Below, piece after piece: positions 26,125 through 35,742 of a stretch of DNA of 64,000 nt (position 1 is its first letter; each line of letters begins with the position of its first letter). The stretch is from positions 124,001 through 188,000 of the forward strand of contig QHVB01000030.1 in the NCBI GenBank assembly GCA_003222195.1, in the 5' to 3' direction. This stretch comes from Gemmatimonadota bacterium. GTDB lineage: Bacteria > Gemmatimonadota > Gemmatimonadetes > Gemmatimonadales > GWC2-71-9. The notes below the pieces were generated by a model, which worked only from the letters and a program-made list of their open reading frames with translations, was not told where the DNA came from and ran no database searches. The translations under genes and the position numbers were made by a program.

Positions 26125-27126
26125 ATGAAAAGCCTCGCGTTGCTGGGTTTGCTCGCTGTCGCAGTTCCTTTCGTCGATAAGCCTCCAGTCATCAAAGAAT
26201 GGCCTGTACCCTGGGCGGACACGCGCCCGCGCGACCCGTTCCTCGATCCGACCACGAACCGCATCTGGTTCTGCGGCCAGGCGGGCAACTACATCGCCTA
26301 TTTCGTCCCGGCGACCGGAGCGTTCAAGAAATACGATCTGCCGCCCGGCAGCGGCCCGCATAACCTGATCGTCGACAAGTCGGGATTCGTGTGGTTCTCG
26401 GGCAATCTCGCGGGATACATCGGCCGGCTCGATCCGAAGGACGGCAGCGTCAAGCAGTATCCGATTCCCGATCGGATGGTGCGCGATCCGCACACCCTCG
26501 TGTTCGACAAGAACGGCGACATCTGGTTCACGGCGCAAGGCGGCAACGCGGTCGGACACCTCACGGTGTCGACCGGCGCGATCCGGCTGATCAAGGTGCC
26601 GACCGAGAACGCGCGCCCGTACGGCATCAAGCTGGATTCGAAGGGCCGTCCCTGGTTCATGGAGTTCGGCACGAACAAGATCGCCACCGTGGATCCCGCG
26701 ACGCTGCAACTCCGCGAAATCACGCTGCCGCGCCCGGAGACCCGCCCGCGGCGGATGGAAATCACGTCCGACGACAAGATCTGGTACGGCGACTACGCGG
26801 GCGGCATGCTCGGCCGCTACGATCCTGCCACAGGCAAGGTCGACGAGTGGCAGCTGCCGGGCGGCGCGGACGCGCGGCCCTACGCGATGGTGCGCGACGA
26901 TGAGGACCGCGTCTGGGTGGTCGAGACGTCGCGGCCCAATCGGTTCGTCTCGTTCGATTCGCGCACGCTACAGTTCTCGGCCGAGACGCCGGTGCCGAGT
27001 GGCGGCGGGGTGGTGCGGCACATGTTCTACGATCCCGCGACGAAGGCAATCTGGTTCGGCACGGACAACAACACCTTGGGTCAGGCGATCGTGCCGCCGC
27101 GGACCCCGACGCCGCAGACGCCGTAG
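26125..27126 (+). CDS. Secreted Vgb/SMP-30-like beta-propeller
   Basis: 333 residues with ATG at 26125; a GTG at 26119 would overlap atpH. Signal peptide MKSLALLGLLAVAVPFV. Six to seven repeats of the virginiamycin B lyase type, for example NRIWFCGQAGNYIAYF, GFVWFSGNLAGYIGRLD, GDIWFTAQGGNAVGHL, GRPWFMEFGTNKIATVD, DKIWYGDYAGGMLGRYD. The propeller fold is clear. I would not call it an antibiotic lyase: most relatives are of unknown activity. The stop codon TAG is part of a palindromic repeat (27123-27153). Confidence 0.8.
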   Translation: MKSLALLGLLAVAVPFVDKPPVIKEWPVPWADTRPRDPFLDPTTNRIWFCGQAGNYIAYFVPATGAFKKYDLPPGSGPHNLIVDKSGFVWFSGNLAGYIGRLDPKDGSVKQYPIPDRMVRDPHTLVFDKNGDIWFTAQGGNAVGHLTVSTGAIRLIKVPTENARPYGIKLDSKGRPWFMEFGTNKIATVDPATLQLREITLPRPETRPRRMEITSDDKIWYGDYAGGMLGRYDPATGKVDEWQLPGGADARPYAMVRDDEDRVWVVETSRPNRFVSFDSRTLQFSAETPVPSGGGVVRHMFYDPATKAIWFGTDNNTLGQAIVPPRTPTPQTP

Positions 27127-27153
27127 GGGCGCAGCATGCTGCGCCGCCCCTAC
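27123..27153. repeat. GTAGGGGCGCAGCATGC-type palindromic repeat, copy 1
   Basis: 31-base palindrome with central GCAGCATGCTGC and outer GTAGGGGCG/CGCCCCTAC arms (one CGC unit extra on the right). It includes the stop codon of the upstream gene. A 28-base version without the extra unit lies at 44285-44312. Confidence 0.85.
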
Positions 27154-27210
27154 CTTCCCGGCGGGGGCCGGATATAATAGCGGCTCACTTCAATCCGAGA
27201 GCCGCTGTCC

Positions 27211-30200
27211 ATGTCCGTCCTCCGCCGTCTGTGTGTCGCCGGGTGTTTGCTCACACTCGCGAACCCTGCCACAGCCCAACGTCGCACCCGTCCCGCGTCC
27301 CCCGTCCCTTCTCCCGCTTTTGATACATCGCTCTACAACGCCCTCGAGTGGCGCGAGATCGGGCCGTTCCGCGGCGGGCGCGTCACCGCGGTGGCGGGTC
27401 ACGCCGCGCAGCCGCTGACGTTCTACTTTGGCGGAACCGGCGGCGGCGTGTGGAAGACGACCGACGGCGGCGTCACCTGGACGCCGATCTCGGACAAGGT
27501 CTTCCGCGCCGGATCGATCGGGGCGATCGAGGTCGCGCCGTCCGATCCCAACGTGATCTACGTCGGCACCGGCGAGTCGCCCATTCGCGGCAACGTGTCG
27601 CCCGGCAACGGCGTGTACAAGTCCACGGACGAGGGGAAGACGTGGACCCACGTCGGGCTCCCCAACGCCGGCCAGATCGGCGCCATCAGGGTCCACCCGA
27701 CCAACGCCGACCTGGTCTACGTCGCGGTACTCGGCCACGCCTTCGGTCCCAATCCCGATCGCGGCGTGTTCCGCTCGAAAGACGGCGGCAAGACGTGGGA
27801 GAAAGTGCTGTTCCGGTCGGACTCCGCCGGCGCGGTCGATCTCGCGCTGGACCCCGCCAATCCTCGCATCCTCTACGCGGCGTTCTGGCAGGCGCGCCGC
27901 GGGCCGTGGTACATGTCGAGCGGCGGGCCCGGCTCCGGGCTGTTCAAGTCCACCGACGGCGGCGACACGTGGAAGGAGCTCACCCGCAATGAGGGTCTCC
28001 CGAAAGGCGTGATCGGGAAGATCGGCGTCACCGTGTCCGCCAATCACGACCGCGTGTGGGCGATCGTGGAGGCGGATTCAGGCGGCGTGTTCCGCTCCGA
28101 CGACGGCGGCGAGACGTGGCGACGGACGAACGAGGAGCGCAATCTCCGCCAGCGCGCCTGGTACTACTCCCACATCCACGCCGATCCCAAAGATCCCGAG
28201 ACGGTCTACGTGTTGAACACGGGGATGTATCGCTCGGTGGACGGCGGCCGGACGTTCACGCAGCTGCGCGCGCCCCACGGCGACCACCATGGCCTGTGGA
28301 TCGCGCCCAACGATCCGGCCCGGATGATCAACAGCAACGACGGCGGCGCGAACATCAGCTACAACGGCGGCGCGACGTGGACGTCCCAGGACAACCAGCC
28401 GACCGCCCAGTTCTATCACGTCATCGCCACCACGCACGTCCCCTATAAGGTTTGCGGGTCGCAGCAGGACAACAGCACCGTGTGCATCGCGAGCCGCACC
28501 GATGGGGGGACCATCGGCGAGAAGGACTGGTACGAGGTGGGCGGCGGCGAGAGCGGCTGGATCGCGGCGCGCGCCGACGATCCCGACATCGTCTACGCGG
28601 GCAGTTACAGCTATCTCTCGCGACTCGACGTCCGGACCGGCCAGGAGCGGAACATCTTCCCCTGGCCGGACAACCCCATGGGCTGGGGCGCCGGCGACCT
28701 CAAGTACCGCTTCCAGTGGACGTTCCCCGTCGTGCTGTCGCCGTTCAATCCCAGCGTGCTCTACGTGGGCGCCAATGTGGTCTTCCGCAGCACGAACGAA
28801 GGCCAGAGCTGGGAGGCGATCTCAGCAGACCTGACCCGAAGCGATAAATCGAAAGAAGGTCCCTCCGGCGGGCCGATCACGAAGGACAACACGAGCGTCG
28901 AGTACTACAACACCGTCTTCGTGATCGCGCCAAGCCCCAAGGACTCCGGGTTGATCTGGGCCGGGAGCGACGACGGCTTGGTGCACGTGACGCGGGACGG
29001 CGGGAAGACGTGGACCAACGTGACGCCGCCCGCGCGCGACCTTCCCGACTGGTCGCTGATTTCGTCCATTGAGCCATCACCCCACGACGCGGGGACCGCC
29101 TACATCGCGGCGACGCGGTACAAGCTCGACGACTTCAAGCCATACATCTTCAAGACTCAGGACTACGGCCGAACCTGGCGTGCGATCACCGGCGGGATCC
29201 CGGACGGCCACTTCATTCGGGTGGTGCGCGAGGATCCCGCGCGGCGCGGCCTGCTCTATGCCGGCGGCGAGTTCGGCGTGTATGTGTCGTTCGACGAGGG
29301 CAGCAGTTGGCAGTCGTTGCAGCGCAACCTCCCCGTCGTGCCGATTCACGACCTGGTGGTCAAAGACAACGACCTCGTCGCGGCGACCCACGGGCGGGCG
29401 TTCTGGATCCTCGATGACGTGACGCCGCTGCAACAGCTCGCCGACTCGGTCGCGCGCGCGACACGCTTCGTCTACACGCCGCGCACGGCGTATCGTAGGG
29501 GTTTGGGAGGGGGATTCGGGGGTGGCGGTGGCGGTCAGGTCGGGGGCGGACGCAATCCACCAGGCGGGGCTGTCGTCTTCTTCTATCTCAAGACCGCTCC
29601 TGATTCAGCGACCAACGTAAGCCTCGACGTTCTGGACAGCCGCGATTCCCTGGTCCGGAGGTTTACTCCCAAGCCCCGAGCGCCGAGCCCCGATTCCCTC
29701 AAAGTGCGCGCCGGGATGAACCGGTTCGTGTGGAACCTGCGCTACCCCGACGCCAGTCGCTTCCAGGGGATGATCTACTGGGCGGGGGGTACGGCAGGGC
29801 CGGTGGCGATGCCGGGCACTTACAAGGTCAGGCTGACGGTGGGCGATTGGTCGCAGACGCGCGTGTTCACGGTGCGGCCCGATCCGCGCCTTAAGACGAC
29901 GCCGGAGGAATATCAGCGCCAGTTCGACCTGCTCATGAAGATCTCGGGCCGCGTGAGCGCGGCGAACGACGCCGTCCGGCGGATTCGCGAGGTGCGCGAG
30001 CAGCTCGACGGCGCGGCCACCCGCGCTAAGGGACTCCCGGGTGATGCCGCCAAGCGCATCGCGCAGCAGGTCGACTCGATCAAGGGACGGCTCGCCGCGG
30101 TCGAGGAGGCGATTTATCAGGTGAAGAACCGCTCGAGCCAGGATCCGCTCAATTATCCGATCCGGTTGAACAACAAGATCGCGTCGCTGGCGGGCGTCGT

Positions 30201-30369
30201 GGCGGGCGCCGAGGCCGCGCCGACGGCGCAGGCGGTTCAGGTGTTCGACGAGCTGTCGACGGCGCTGCAGGTGCAGCTCGACCGGTTGAAGACCGTCCTC
30301 GACACGGACATCCCGGCGTTCAACCGGCTCGTGAAGGAGAGCGACGTCCCGGCGATCATCTTGCGGTGA
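27211..30369 (+). CDS. Large secreted VPS10/BNR-repeat protein
   Basis: 1052 residues. Signal peptide MSVLRRLCVAGCLLTLANPATAQ; then a linker coded by a low-complexity string (27287-27315). Residues 50-720 hold about ten BNR/sortilin-type propeller repeats with the Asp-box form S/T-x-D-x-G-x-x-W: KTTDGGVTWTP, KSTDEGKTWTH, RSKDGGKTWEK, KSTDGGDTWKE and others. A Gly-rich stretch (GLGGGFGGGGGGQVGGG) and a Pro/Ser stretch follow, then an Ig-like domain (VRAGMNRFVWNLRYPDA) and a C-terminal coiled coil (about 890-1030). This type is common and expanded in Gemmatimonadota; function is often listed as glycosyl hydrolase but is unproven. The Pro/Ser part at 29669-29699 is repeat-like. Confidence 0.88.
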   Translation: MSVLRRLCVAGCLLTLANPATAQRRTRPASPVPSPAFDTSLYNALEWREIGPFRGGRVTAVAGHAAQPLTFYFGGTGGGVWKTTDGGVTWTPISDKVFRAGSIGAIEVAPSDPNVIYVGTGESPIRGNVSPGNGVYKSTDEGKTWTHVGLPNAGQIGAIRVHPTNADLVYVAVLGHAFGPNPDRGVFRSKDGGKTWEKVLFRSDSAGAVDLALDPANPRILYAAFWQARRGPWYMSSGGPGSGLFKSTDGGDTWKELTRNEGLPKGVIGKIGVTVSANHDRVWAIVEADSGGVFRSDDGGETWRRTNEERNLRQRAWYYSHIHADPKDPETVYVLNTGMYRSVDGGRTFTQLRAPHGDHHGLWIAPNDPARMINSNDGGANISYNGGATWTSQDNQPTAQFYHVIATTHVPYKVCGSQQDNSTVCIASRTDGGTIGEKDWYEVGGGESGWIAARADDPDIVYAGSYSYLSRLDVRTGQERNIFPWPDNPMGWGAGDLKYRFQWTFPVVLSPFNPSVLYVGANVVFRSTNEGQSWEAISADLTRSDKSKEGPSGGPITKDNTSVEYYNTVFVIAPSPKDSGLIWAGSDDGLVHVTRDGGKTWTNVTPPARDLPDWSLISSIEPSPHDAGTAYIAATRYKLDDFKPYIFKTQDYGRTWRAITGGIPDGHFIRVVREDPARRGLLYAGGEFGVYVSFDEGSSWQSLQRNLPVVPIHDLVVKDNDLVAATHGRAFWILDDVTPLQQLADSVARATRFVYTPRTAYRRGLGGGFGGGGGGQVGGGRNPPGGAVVFFYLKTAPDSATNVSLDVLDSRDSLVRRFTPKPRAPSPDSLKVRAGMNRFVWNLRYPDASRFQGMIYWAGGTAGPVAMPGTYKVRLTVGDWSQTRVFTVRPDPRLKTTPEEYQRQFDLLMKISGRVSAANDAVRRIREVREQLDGAATRAKGLPGDAAKRIAQQVDSIKGRLAAVEEAIYQVKNRSSQDPLNYPIRLNNKIASLAGVVAGAEAAPTAQAVQVFDELSTALQVQLDRLKTVLDTDIPAFNRLVKESDVPAIILR

Positions 30370-30372
30370 GCG

Positions 30373-30972
30373 TTAGAGCCGGTAGCGCAGGCCGAGTCCG
30401 ATGCCGTAGCGCCAGGTGACTCGCCGCTCCAATTCGGACGGCAAGTCACCTGGTTCGAACCACGATTTCGAAAGCATGCCCTCGAGCCGAATCGCGCCCG
30501 AGAAGCGACTCGCGATCGGCCATTCGTACGCCGTTGCGACCACGACGCCGGCGCGGGATCGGGTCTCGTCGTCGGACTTCCAGAGGTGGAGGGAGGGTCC
30601 TAGTTCCGCTCGTATCGCTCCGCTCGACCCTATCCCCACCACCTGGAAGTTGAGCAGCAGTTGGCCTTCGAGTACCTCACCGGACGAATTGTCGGTCAGC
30701 GTCAAGTCGGGAGCCGCGGCCGTAAGGCCGACGGTTGCGTACGATACCTGTAGTCCCAGACGTGCCCGGCCCCCGCCAATCGCGCGATCCACGCGCACCC
30801 CGAACGTAGTAGCATTGGCGGGCCGAACCGTCGTTGGGCCGCTACTCTCATTCGCGGCGCCGGACGATCCACGATAGTGGGTGGCATTGATCTCGAATCC
30901 CACATTCCATTGCGCTGCAGCGGGGACGGCGATCACCGTGATGAACACCAGTACCGCTGCTTGAACACGCAT
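30373..30972 (-). CDS. Predicted outer-membrane beta-barrel protein
   Basis: 199 residues with ATG at 30972 (GAGGG nine bases upstream; GTG 30978 is possible). Signal peptide ends AVPAAAQ. The mature protein is a series of alternating polar/hydrophobic strands (WNVGFEINATHYRG, TFGVRVDRAIGGGRARLGLQVSYATVGL, QLLLNFQVVGIGSSGAIRAELG) ending in YGIGLGLRYRL, the aromatic-rich end typical for barrel insertion. Small eight-stranded barrel by size. It is in a pair with the lipoprotein upstream on the same strand, twelve bases apart. Confidence 0.75.
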   Translation of the reverse strand: MRVQAAVLVFITVIAVPAAAQWNVGFEINATHYRGSSGAANESSGPTTVRPANATTFGVRVDRAIGGGRARLGLQVSYATVGLTAAAPDLTLTDNSSGEVLEGQLLLNFQVVGIGSSGAIRAELGPSLHLWKSDDETRSRAGVVVATAYEWPIASRFSGAIRLEGMLSKSWFEPGDLPSELERRVTWRYGIGLGLRYRL

Positions 30973-30984
30973 AGTCACAAGCCC

Positions 30985-32199
30985 TCAGTACATGACCAGG
31001 TTGATCCAGCCATTCGTGATGTTGTTGTCGCCCTTGACGAACCAGTTGTAGCCGGGATATGAGGCGCCAACGATGTCGTCTTCCACAGCGGTACCGACCA
31101 GGTCGTCATTGGTTCTGAAGAACGAAGCAATCGCCTGCCAGAGATTCTTGCCGGCTTTGGCGTACTTATATGCTTTCGAGACCGGGCCACTGGAGTCGTT
31201 GCCGGCGGTGAGCTGGCGGTACAGGCTGTCCACGACCTGAAAGAGTCGCTCCGCACGTCCCACGTCGGTCTTGATCTGGCAGGCGGTGTCGTCGTCCTCG
31301 ACGACGAACACGCGGAGGTTCTGCTGCGGGTGCGCAGCATTGTATTGATCGAGCTGTGTCTTCGAGAACAGCAACACGTTTCCTGACCAGTCGAGGTCGT
31401 TCTGATCGAAGGTGTACGGACCGCCGGCGTGCTCGCCCGCGCATTGGTAGTCATAGAGGGAGTCGCTCTGGCCCTTTTGTCCCAGCATGTGTACTTCAAA
31501 TTCGGGTGAGCCTTTCAACCAGCCTTCAAAGTCTTGCACGAAATGGCTTTTGGTCATGTACAGACCGGGGGACGGCGGAGGTGGGGGAACGACGTCCCCG
31601 ATCGGGCCTCCGCCGCCGCCGCTGCAATCGACAATGCATTCCTCGACGCGGCTCGGCGTCTGCGAGAAGTCCGTTTCGACGGGCACGACAGCCAGCACGG
31701 GTATTGTCGGTGGCGCTTTGGGATCGAGCACCTGGCGGCGCCCCTTCGCATCGAACGCGATGGGTGGGTCGTCGTCGGTCAAGGCCGTTGCGACGAGGAT
31801 GTTCTCATCCCCGGTCCATAACGCTCGGTGGGCGGGGACGGGGATGTAGACCTCGAGCTCGATCGCCGCCTTCGCCTGCTCGGCGATGGACTCTTCGGTC
31901 TCGCCGCTCTCGCTCGCGATTTGGCGCAGGGCGTGGCCGTTATTGGCGGCAAGGAAGGTCTGGAATTGGAGCTTGTGCTCGCGATACGGCGACGCATCGA
32001 GCTGGGCTTTCAGGTACGCGCGGAACGCCGCGTTCCTGAGCCCCTTCGCCACGATCTTCGCGAGCGCCTCGGGCCGCTTCGACAGATTCGCGAGCGAGGC
32101 GGCGGCCGGGGCACCGCCGTCCGGCTCGGTCACGGGAGCGCGGTCGGCGCAGCCCAGAGCGGCCGTGAATGCGGCAATGGCAAGGATACGGTGCAACAT
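30985..32199 (-). CDS. Lipoprotein with Gly/Pro linker, unknown function
   Basis: 404 residues. Good ribosome binding site (AGGAGGG) before ATG 32199. Lipobox AALGC. Residues 35-130 are a helical region (EALAKIVAKGLRNAAFRAYLK, SPYREHKLQFQTFL); 140-200 ends in CSGGGGGPIGDVVPPPPPSP, a flexible linker. From 205 a second domain: YMTKSHFVQDFEGWLKGSPEFEVHMLG, LRVFVVEDDDTACQIKTDVGRAE. The domain halves resemble a family of secreted proteins of unknown role; no catalytic motif can be named. Divergent from the M1 peptidase. Confidence 0.7.
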   Translation of the reverse strand: MLHRILAIAAFTAALGCADRAPVTEPDGGAPAAASLANLSKRPEALAKIVAKGLRNAAFRAYLKAQLDASPYREHKLQFQTFLAANNGHALRQIASESGETEESIAEQAKAAIELEVYIPVPAHRALWTGDENILVATALTDDDPPIAFDAKGRRQVLDPKAPPTIPVLAVVPVETDFSQTPSRVEECIVDCSGGGGGPIGDVVPPPPPSPGLYMTKSHFVQDFEGWLKGSPEFEVHMLGQKGQSDSLYDYQCAGEHAGGPYTFDQNDLDWSGNVLLFSKTQLDQYNAAHPQQNLRVFVVEDDDTACQIKTDVGRAERLFQVVDSLYRQLTAGNDSSGPVSKAYKYAKAGKNLWQAIASFFRTNDDLVGTAVEDDIVGASYPGYNWFVKGDNNITNGWINLVMY

Positions 32200-32302
32200 G
32201 AGCCCTCCTGGTGAGAGTGGAGGCTCATTGTGTGGGGAGGGGCCAGGAATTCATCGCCGTTTCCTTGCGACTCGGCCCCAAAACACGCGAGATTCCCGGG
32301 CC

Positions 32303-35194
32303 ATGCTCGCACTTGCGGTCGATTCGACGTACTGGCAACAACGCGTCGCCTACGAGATCGTCGCCTCGGTCGACGAACCGAGCGGCGTGCTGAGCGGCCA
32401 TGTCCGGATCACGTACGTCAATCAGTCGCCCGACACGCTCCGCGACTTCTCCGTCCACCAGTACCTGAACGCGTTTCGTCCCGGCTCGCGCTGGGCCGCG
32501 GCCGATTCCGCGGAGCAGCGTGTACGCTTTCAGCACATGCAGGATCCCGACTATGCGTTCGAGCGGATCACGACGGCGACGGTGATGGGAGAGCGGCGCG
32601 CGCCGGACTATCCGTACGCCCCCGATTCGACGATCGCGCATTGGCGGTTGCCGCGACCTCTCGCGCCCGGCGATTCGCTCGTCGTCGACATCGCGTGGCA
32701 GGCGCGTCCCTCGACCCTGCCGCGACGTCAAGGACGACAGGGGCGCCGCTTCGATTTCGCGCAGTGGTATCCGAAGGTCGTCGTGTACGACAAGTACGGC
32801 TGGGAAGACCATCCGCTCTATCCCGCGGGCGAGTTCTACGGCGAGTTCGCGAGCTACGACGTGATGCTCGATCTGACTGCGGACCAGGTGGTTGGGGCGA
32901 CAGGTGTGCCGGTTGAGGGTGATCCTGGTTGGGAAAAAGCGGTGGTCGGGGCGGTCGCCGGCGGTGCGATCGACTATCAGCGGAATTATTACGGGCGGTC
33001 GGGCGGTCAAAACCGATGCGGCCCAGTCGCCGCGGGACGAAAATGTGTCCGGTTTTATGCAGAGTTGGTCCACCACTTCGCATTGTCGCTCAACCCCGAG
33101 TACCGCTACGAGCAGGGGCGCTACAAGGACGTCGTCGTGCACGTGCTCTACCAGCCTGGCGATAGCGCAACGTGGGGGAAGGGGATCGCGGTCCAGCGCA
33201 CGGAGGCCGCGCTCGCCTGGCTCGACTCGCTATATGGCAAGTTCGCGTGGCCGCAGATCACGAACGTCCACCGCATCGAAGGCGGTGGCACCGAATTCCC
33301 CATGATGATCATGGACGGCAGCGCTGGTCTCGGCCTCATCATCCACGAGCTGGGGCACAACTACACGATGGGGATCCTCGCGAACAATGAGTGGCGCGAG
33401 GGCTATCTCGACGAAGGTTTCACGAGCTTTCAGACCGGTTGGTTTTTCGAAGCGCATGGGATGGGATCCCAATATTCCGGCCTTGAAAGCGAGATTCTGT
33501 TGTGGGATCTGGACCGGTGGAGCCAGCCGGTGTCGATGATCAGCGAGCGCTACCGCGACTTCGCGACCTACAACACGATGATCTACGAGAAGGGCCAGCT
33601 CTTTTATGAGCAGCTGCGATACATCGTGGGCGACGACGTCATGCGCCAGATCCTCCGGACCTACTACGCCCGCTACCGCCTGAGGCATGTGGACGAGGAT
33701 GCGTTCCGCAGCGTCGCAGAAGAAGTGTCACACCGCGATCTGCGATGGCTCTTCGGCCAGTGGCTGCATGGGACGCCGCTGATCGATTATCGACTGGACA
33801 AGGTCCAGCGACGCCGGCTCGCTGATGGCCGCTGGCTGACCGCGGTCACGATCAGCCGGCAAGGCGATGGCTGGATGCCGGTCGAAGTCGGCGATAAGGA
33901 CACGATCTACGCGCGCTCGACCGGCCAGCCCGAGCGCGAGCGCGTGGAGTTCGTCTCGACGCGCAAGCCGGGACGCTTGATGCTCGATCCGCGCCAGCGC
34001 GCGCACGACTGGAACGCGCTGAACAACTACGAAAAGCGCGGGCTGATCGGCTCACGCGGGAAGGATGCTGTGCGCCTCGACAATCCGACGCGCCAAGTGT
34101 CGCGGCGCGATCGGACCGTGACCGCCTTGCTGCCGCTCGTCTGGTACAACGACTACGGGGGTGTTACCGGAGCCCTGCAGTCGCGCTCGAACTACCTCGG
34201 CCGGTTCGAAAAGAACGTCGCGGCATATTCGTACGCGTTCGACTCCAACGCAACGCACCGCGAGGGCTTCTATTTCCGCCTCGCCAATCCGGTGAGCCAC
34301 CCGATCCCGCGGACCGAAGCTAGCGCCGCGGGTTGGAGCCTCGAGGGACGGTCCGGCATCGCCTTGCACGCCGACCGCTCGCTGCGCGAGCACCCGACCT
34401 TCGGCGCCGATCGCCACGCGGGCTTCGACGCCAACTGGATGACGGTCAGCGACCTCGGCTACGTGGACCAGCGCCTCTGGGACAACGCGGGGACGATCGA
34501 GGCTGGGCCCTGGGGCTCGGTCACGAGTCGTCGGGGGGACCAGGTGTGGCGGGCGCGGGCCGCTGTGCGCGGCGGCATCGTGTACCGCAATCCCGGCCCA
34601 GGCCAGCAGGCGTCGACGCGCTACGACGTCGAGGGGTTTGCGCGCGCCACGGGTGACGTGAGCGTACGGACGCGGTACCTCGGTGCTCATCTGTTCGCAG
34701 GGACCTACCTGGCTCCAACGGCGCCGCCGCTGCAACGTCGCATCATGCTGGCCGGCGCCGACCCCTACCAGACATTCACGAATCCCTTGCTGCGCAGCCG
34801 CGGTGCGCTGCTCGTCCGTCCCGATTTCCATTATCAGGCGCCGGGCGACGCCAACCTCCGTGCGTTCCGGCCCGACCTGGGTGGCCGCTGGGCCGTCGCG
34901 CTGAACCTCGAGGGTACCAAGACGCTCCTGAAGAAACCCGAGGTCGCGCTCGAGGCCTTTGTGGATGCCGGCCTCGTGGACCCACGGGCCGTGCCGCCAT
35001 CCACGGCGGGTCAATCGTACACCACGTTGTACGACGGCGGATTCGGCATCGTCGCGCGGCCGCACATCAACGAGCTGGCGTGGACGATGCGATTCGAGGT
35101 GCCCTTTGTCGTCAATCGCTGGGACTACGCAGCCGATGGCACCGACAAGCGGGTACAATTCCGGTGGCAAGTGAGCCTGGAGCCGAGCTTTTGA
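32303..35194 (+). CDS. M1-family zinc metallopeptidase with a C-terminal barrel-like domain
   Basis: 963 residues from ATG 32303. N-terminal beta domain (ITYVNQSPDTLRDFSVHQYL), then the gluzincin core HELGHNYTMG with H348, E349, H352 and the third ligand Glu 18 residues on in GYLDEGF; aromatic and Tyr residues follow (YEKGQLFYEQLRY). After about residue 600 the sequence changes to strand-rich repeats with aromatic ends, ending WQVSLEPSF, like an outer-membrane barrel (surface antigen type). No clear signal peptide precedes the chosen start and no ribosome binding site is seen, so the true N-terminus is uncertain; the open frame upstream does not code one either. The stop overlaps the next gene by TTGA. 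Confidence 0.85.
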   Translation: MLALAVDSTYWQQRVAYEIVASVDEPSGVLSGHVRITYVNQSPDTLRDFSVHQYLNAFRPGSRWAAADSAEQRVRFQHMQDPDYAFERITTATVMGERRAPDYPYAPDSTIAHWRLPRPLAPGDSLVVDIAWQARPSTLPRRQGRQGRRFDFAQWYPKVVVYDKYGWEDHPLYPAGEFYGEFASYDVMLDLTADQVVGATGVPVEGDPGWEKAVVGAVAGGAIDYQRNYYGRSGGQNRCGPVAAGRKCVRFYAELVHHFALSLNPEYRYEQGRYKDVVVHVLYQPGDSATWGKGIAVQRTEAALAWLDSLYGKFAWPQITNVHRIEGGGTEFPMMIMDGSAGLGLIIHELGHNYTMGILANNEWREGYLDEGFTSFQTGWFFEAHGMGSQYSGLESEILLWDLDRWSQPVSMISERYRDFATYNTMIYEKGQLFYEQLRYIVGDDVMRQILRTYYARYRLRHVDEDAFRSVAEEVSHRDLRWLFGQWLHGTPLIDYRLDKVQRRRLADGRWLTAVTISRQGDGWMPVEVGDKDTIYARSTGQPERERVEFVSTRKPGRLMLDPRQRAHDWNALNNYEKRGLIGSRGKDAVRLDNPTRQVSRRDRTVTALLPLVWYNDYGGVTGALQSRSNYLGRFEKNVAAYSYAFDSNATHREGFYFRLANPVSHPIPRTEASAAGWSLEGRSGIALHADRSLREHPTFGADRHAGFDANWMTVSDLGYVDQRLWDNAGTIEAGPWGSVTSRRGDQVWRARAAVRGGIVYRNPGPGQQASTRYDVEGFARATGDVSVRTRYLGAHLFAGTYLAPTAPPLQRRIMLAGADPYQTFTNPLLRSRGALLVRPDFHYQAPGDANLRAFRPDLGGRWAVALNLEGTKTLLKKPEVALEAFVDAGLVDPRAVPPSTAGQSYTTLYDGGFGIVARPHINELAWTMRFEVPFVVNRWDYAADGTDKRVQFRWQVSLEPSF

Positions 35195-35742
35195 ACGACC
35201 GGCGCGCATTCTTCCAGAGCACGATCGGGAAGCTGCTCCAGGAGGTCGCGAGGCGCACCGAGGAGCGGGTCGCGCCGAAGCGCTGGTTCCGTCCGCCCGG
35301 CGCGGCGCCCGAAGTGGCGTTTGTGGCGGCATGCACGCGCTGCGGCGACTGCATCGACGTCTGCCCGGTGCACGCTATCCTCAAGATGCCGGCGAACGGC
35401 AGCGGTCTGGCAGCCGGAACGCCCTATCTCGACCCCACCACGCGCGCCTGCATCGCCTGCGAGGACATGCCGTGTGCCGCCGCGTGCCAGACGGGCGCCC
35501 TCACGCGCGTGCCGTGGGAGCAGGTGCACATGGGCATCCTCGAGCTGGACCCGCAGCGCTGCATCACGTTTCAGGGTGCGGAATGCGGCGTGTGCGCGCG
35601 CGCCTGCCCGATCGGTGAGCGCGCCCTCGCGCTCGACGACCGCGGTCGTCCCGTGCTGAAGCCGGAAGGGTGCGTCGGTTGCGGCGTATGTGTGACGGCA
35701 TGCGTCACGATCCCATCATCGCTGAAGCTGAGGCTCGCGTGA
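35191..35742 (+). CDS. NapG/MauM-type ferredoxin with four [4Fe-4S] sites
   Basis: 183 residues with TTG at 35191 (GGAG upstream, overlapping the previous stop). Four Cys sets: CTRCGDCIDVCP, CIACEDMPCAAAC, C-x7-CGVCARACP, CVGCGVCVTAC. This arrangement is typical for NapG, NapF and MauM, which hand electrons in periplasmic respiratory chains. The N-terminus has NDRRAFFQSTIG, a twin-Arg-like string but without the hydrophobic stretch needed for Tat export, so it may stay in the cytoplasm. No nitrate reductase or methylamine gene is nearby. Confidence 0.85.
   Translation: MNDRRAFFQSTIGKLLQEVARRTEERVAPKRWFRPPGAAPEVAFVAACTRCGDCIDVCPVHAILKMPANGSGLAAGTPYLDPTTRACIACEDMPCAAACQTGALTRVPWEQVHMGILELDPQRCITFQGAECGVCARACPIGERALALDDRGRPVLKPEGCVGCGVCVTACVTIPSSLKLRLA

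Noticed and set aside
26125..27126. Streptogramin (virginiamycin B) lyase
   Set aside because: Only the propeller repeats match; it carries a signal peptide, and catalytic residues of true Vgb could not be confirmed by eye.
30452..30463. GGTTCGAACC as a tRNA T loop or regulatory dyad
   Set aside because: It lies inside the barrel protein gene in frame and no other tRNA parts surround it.
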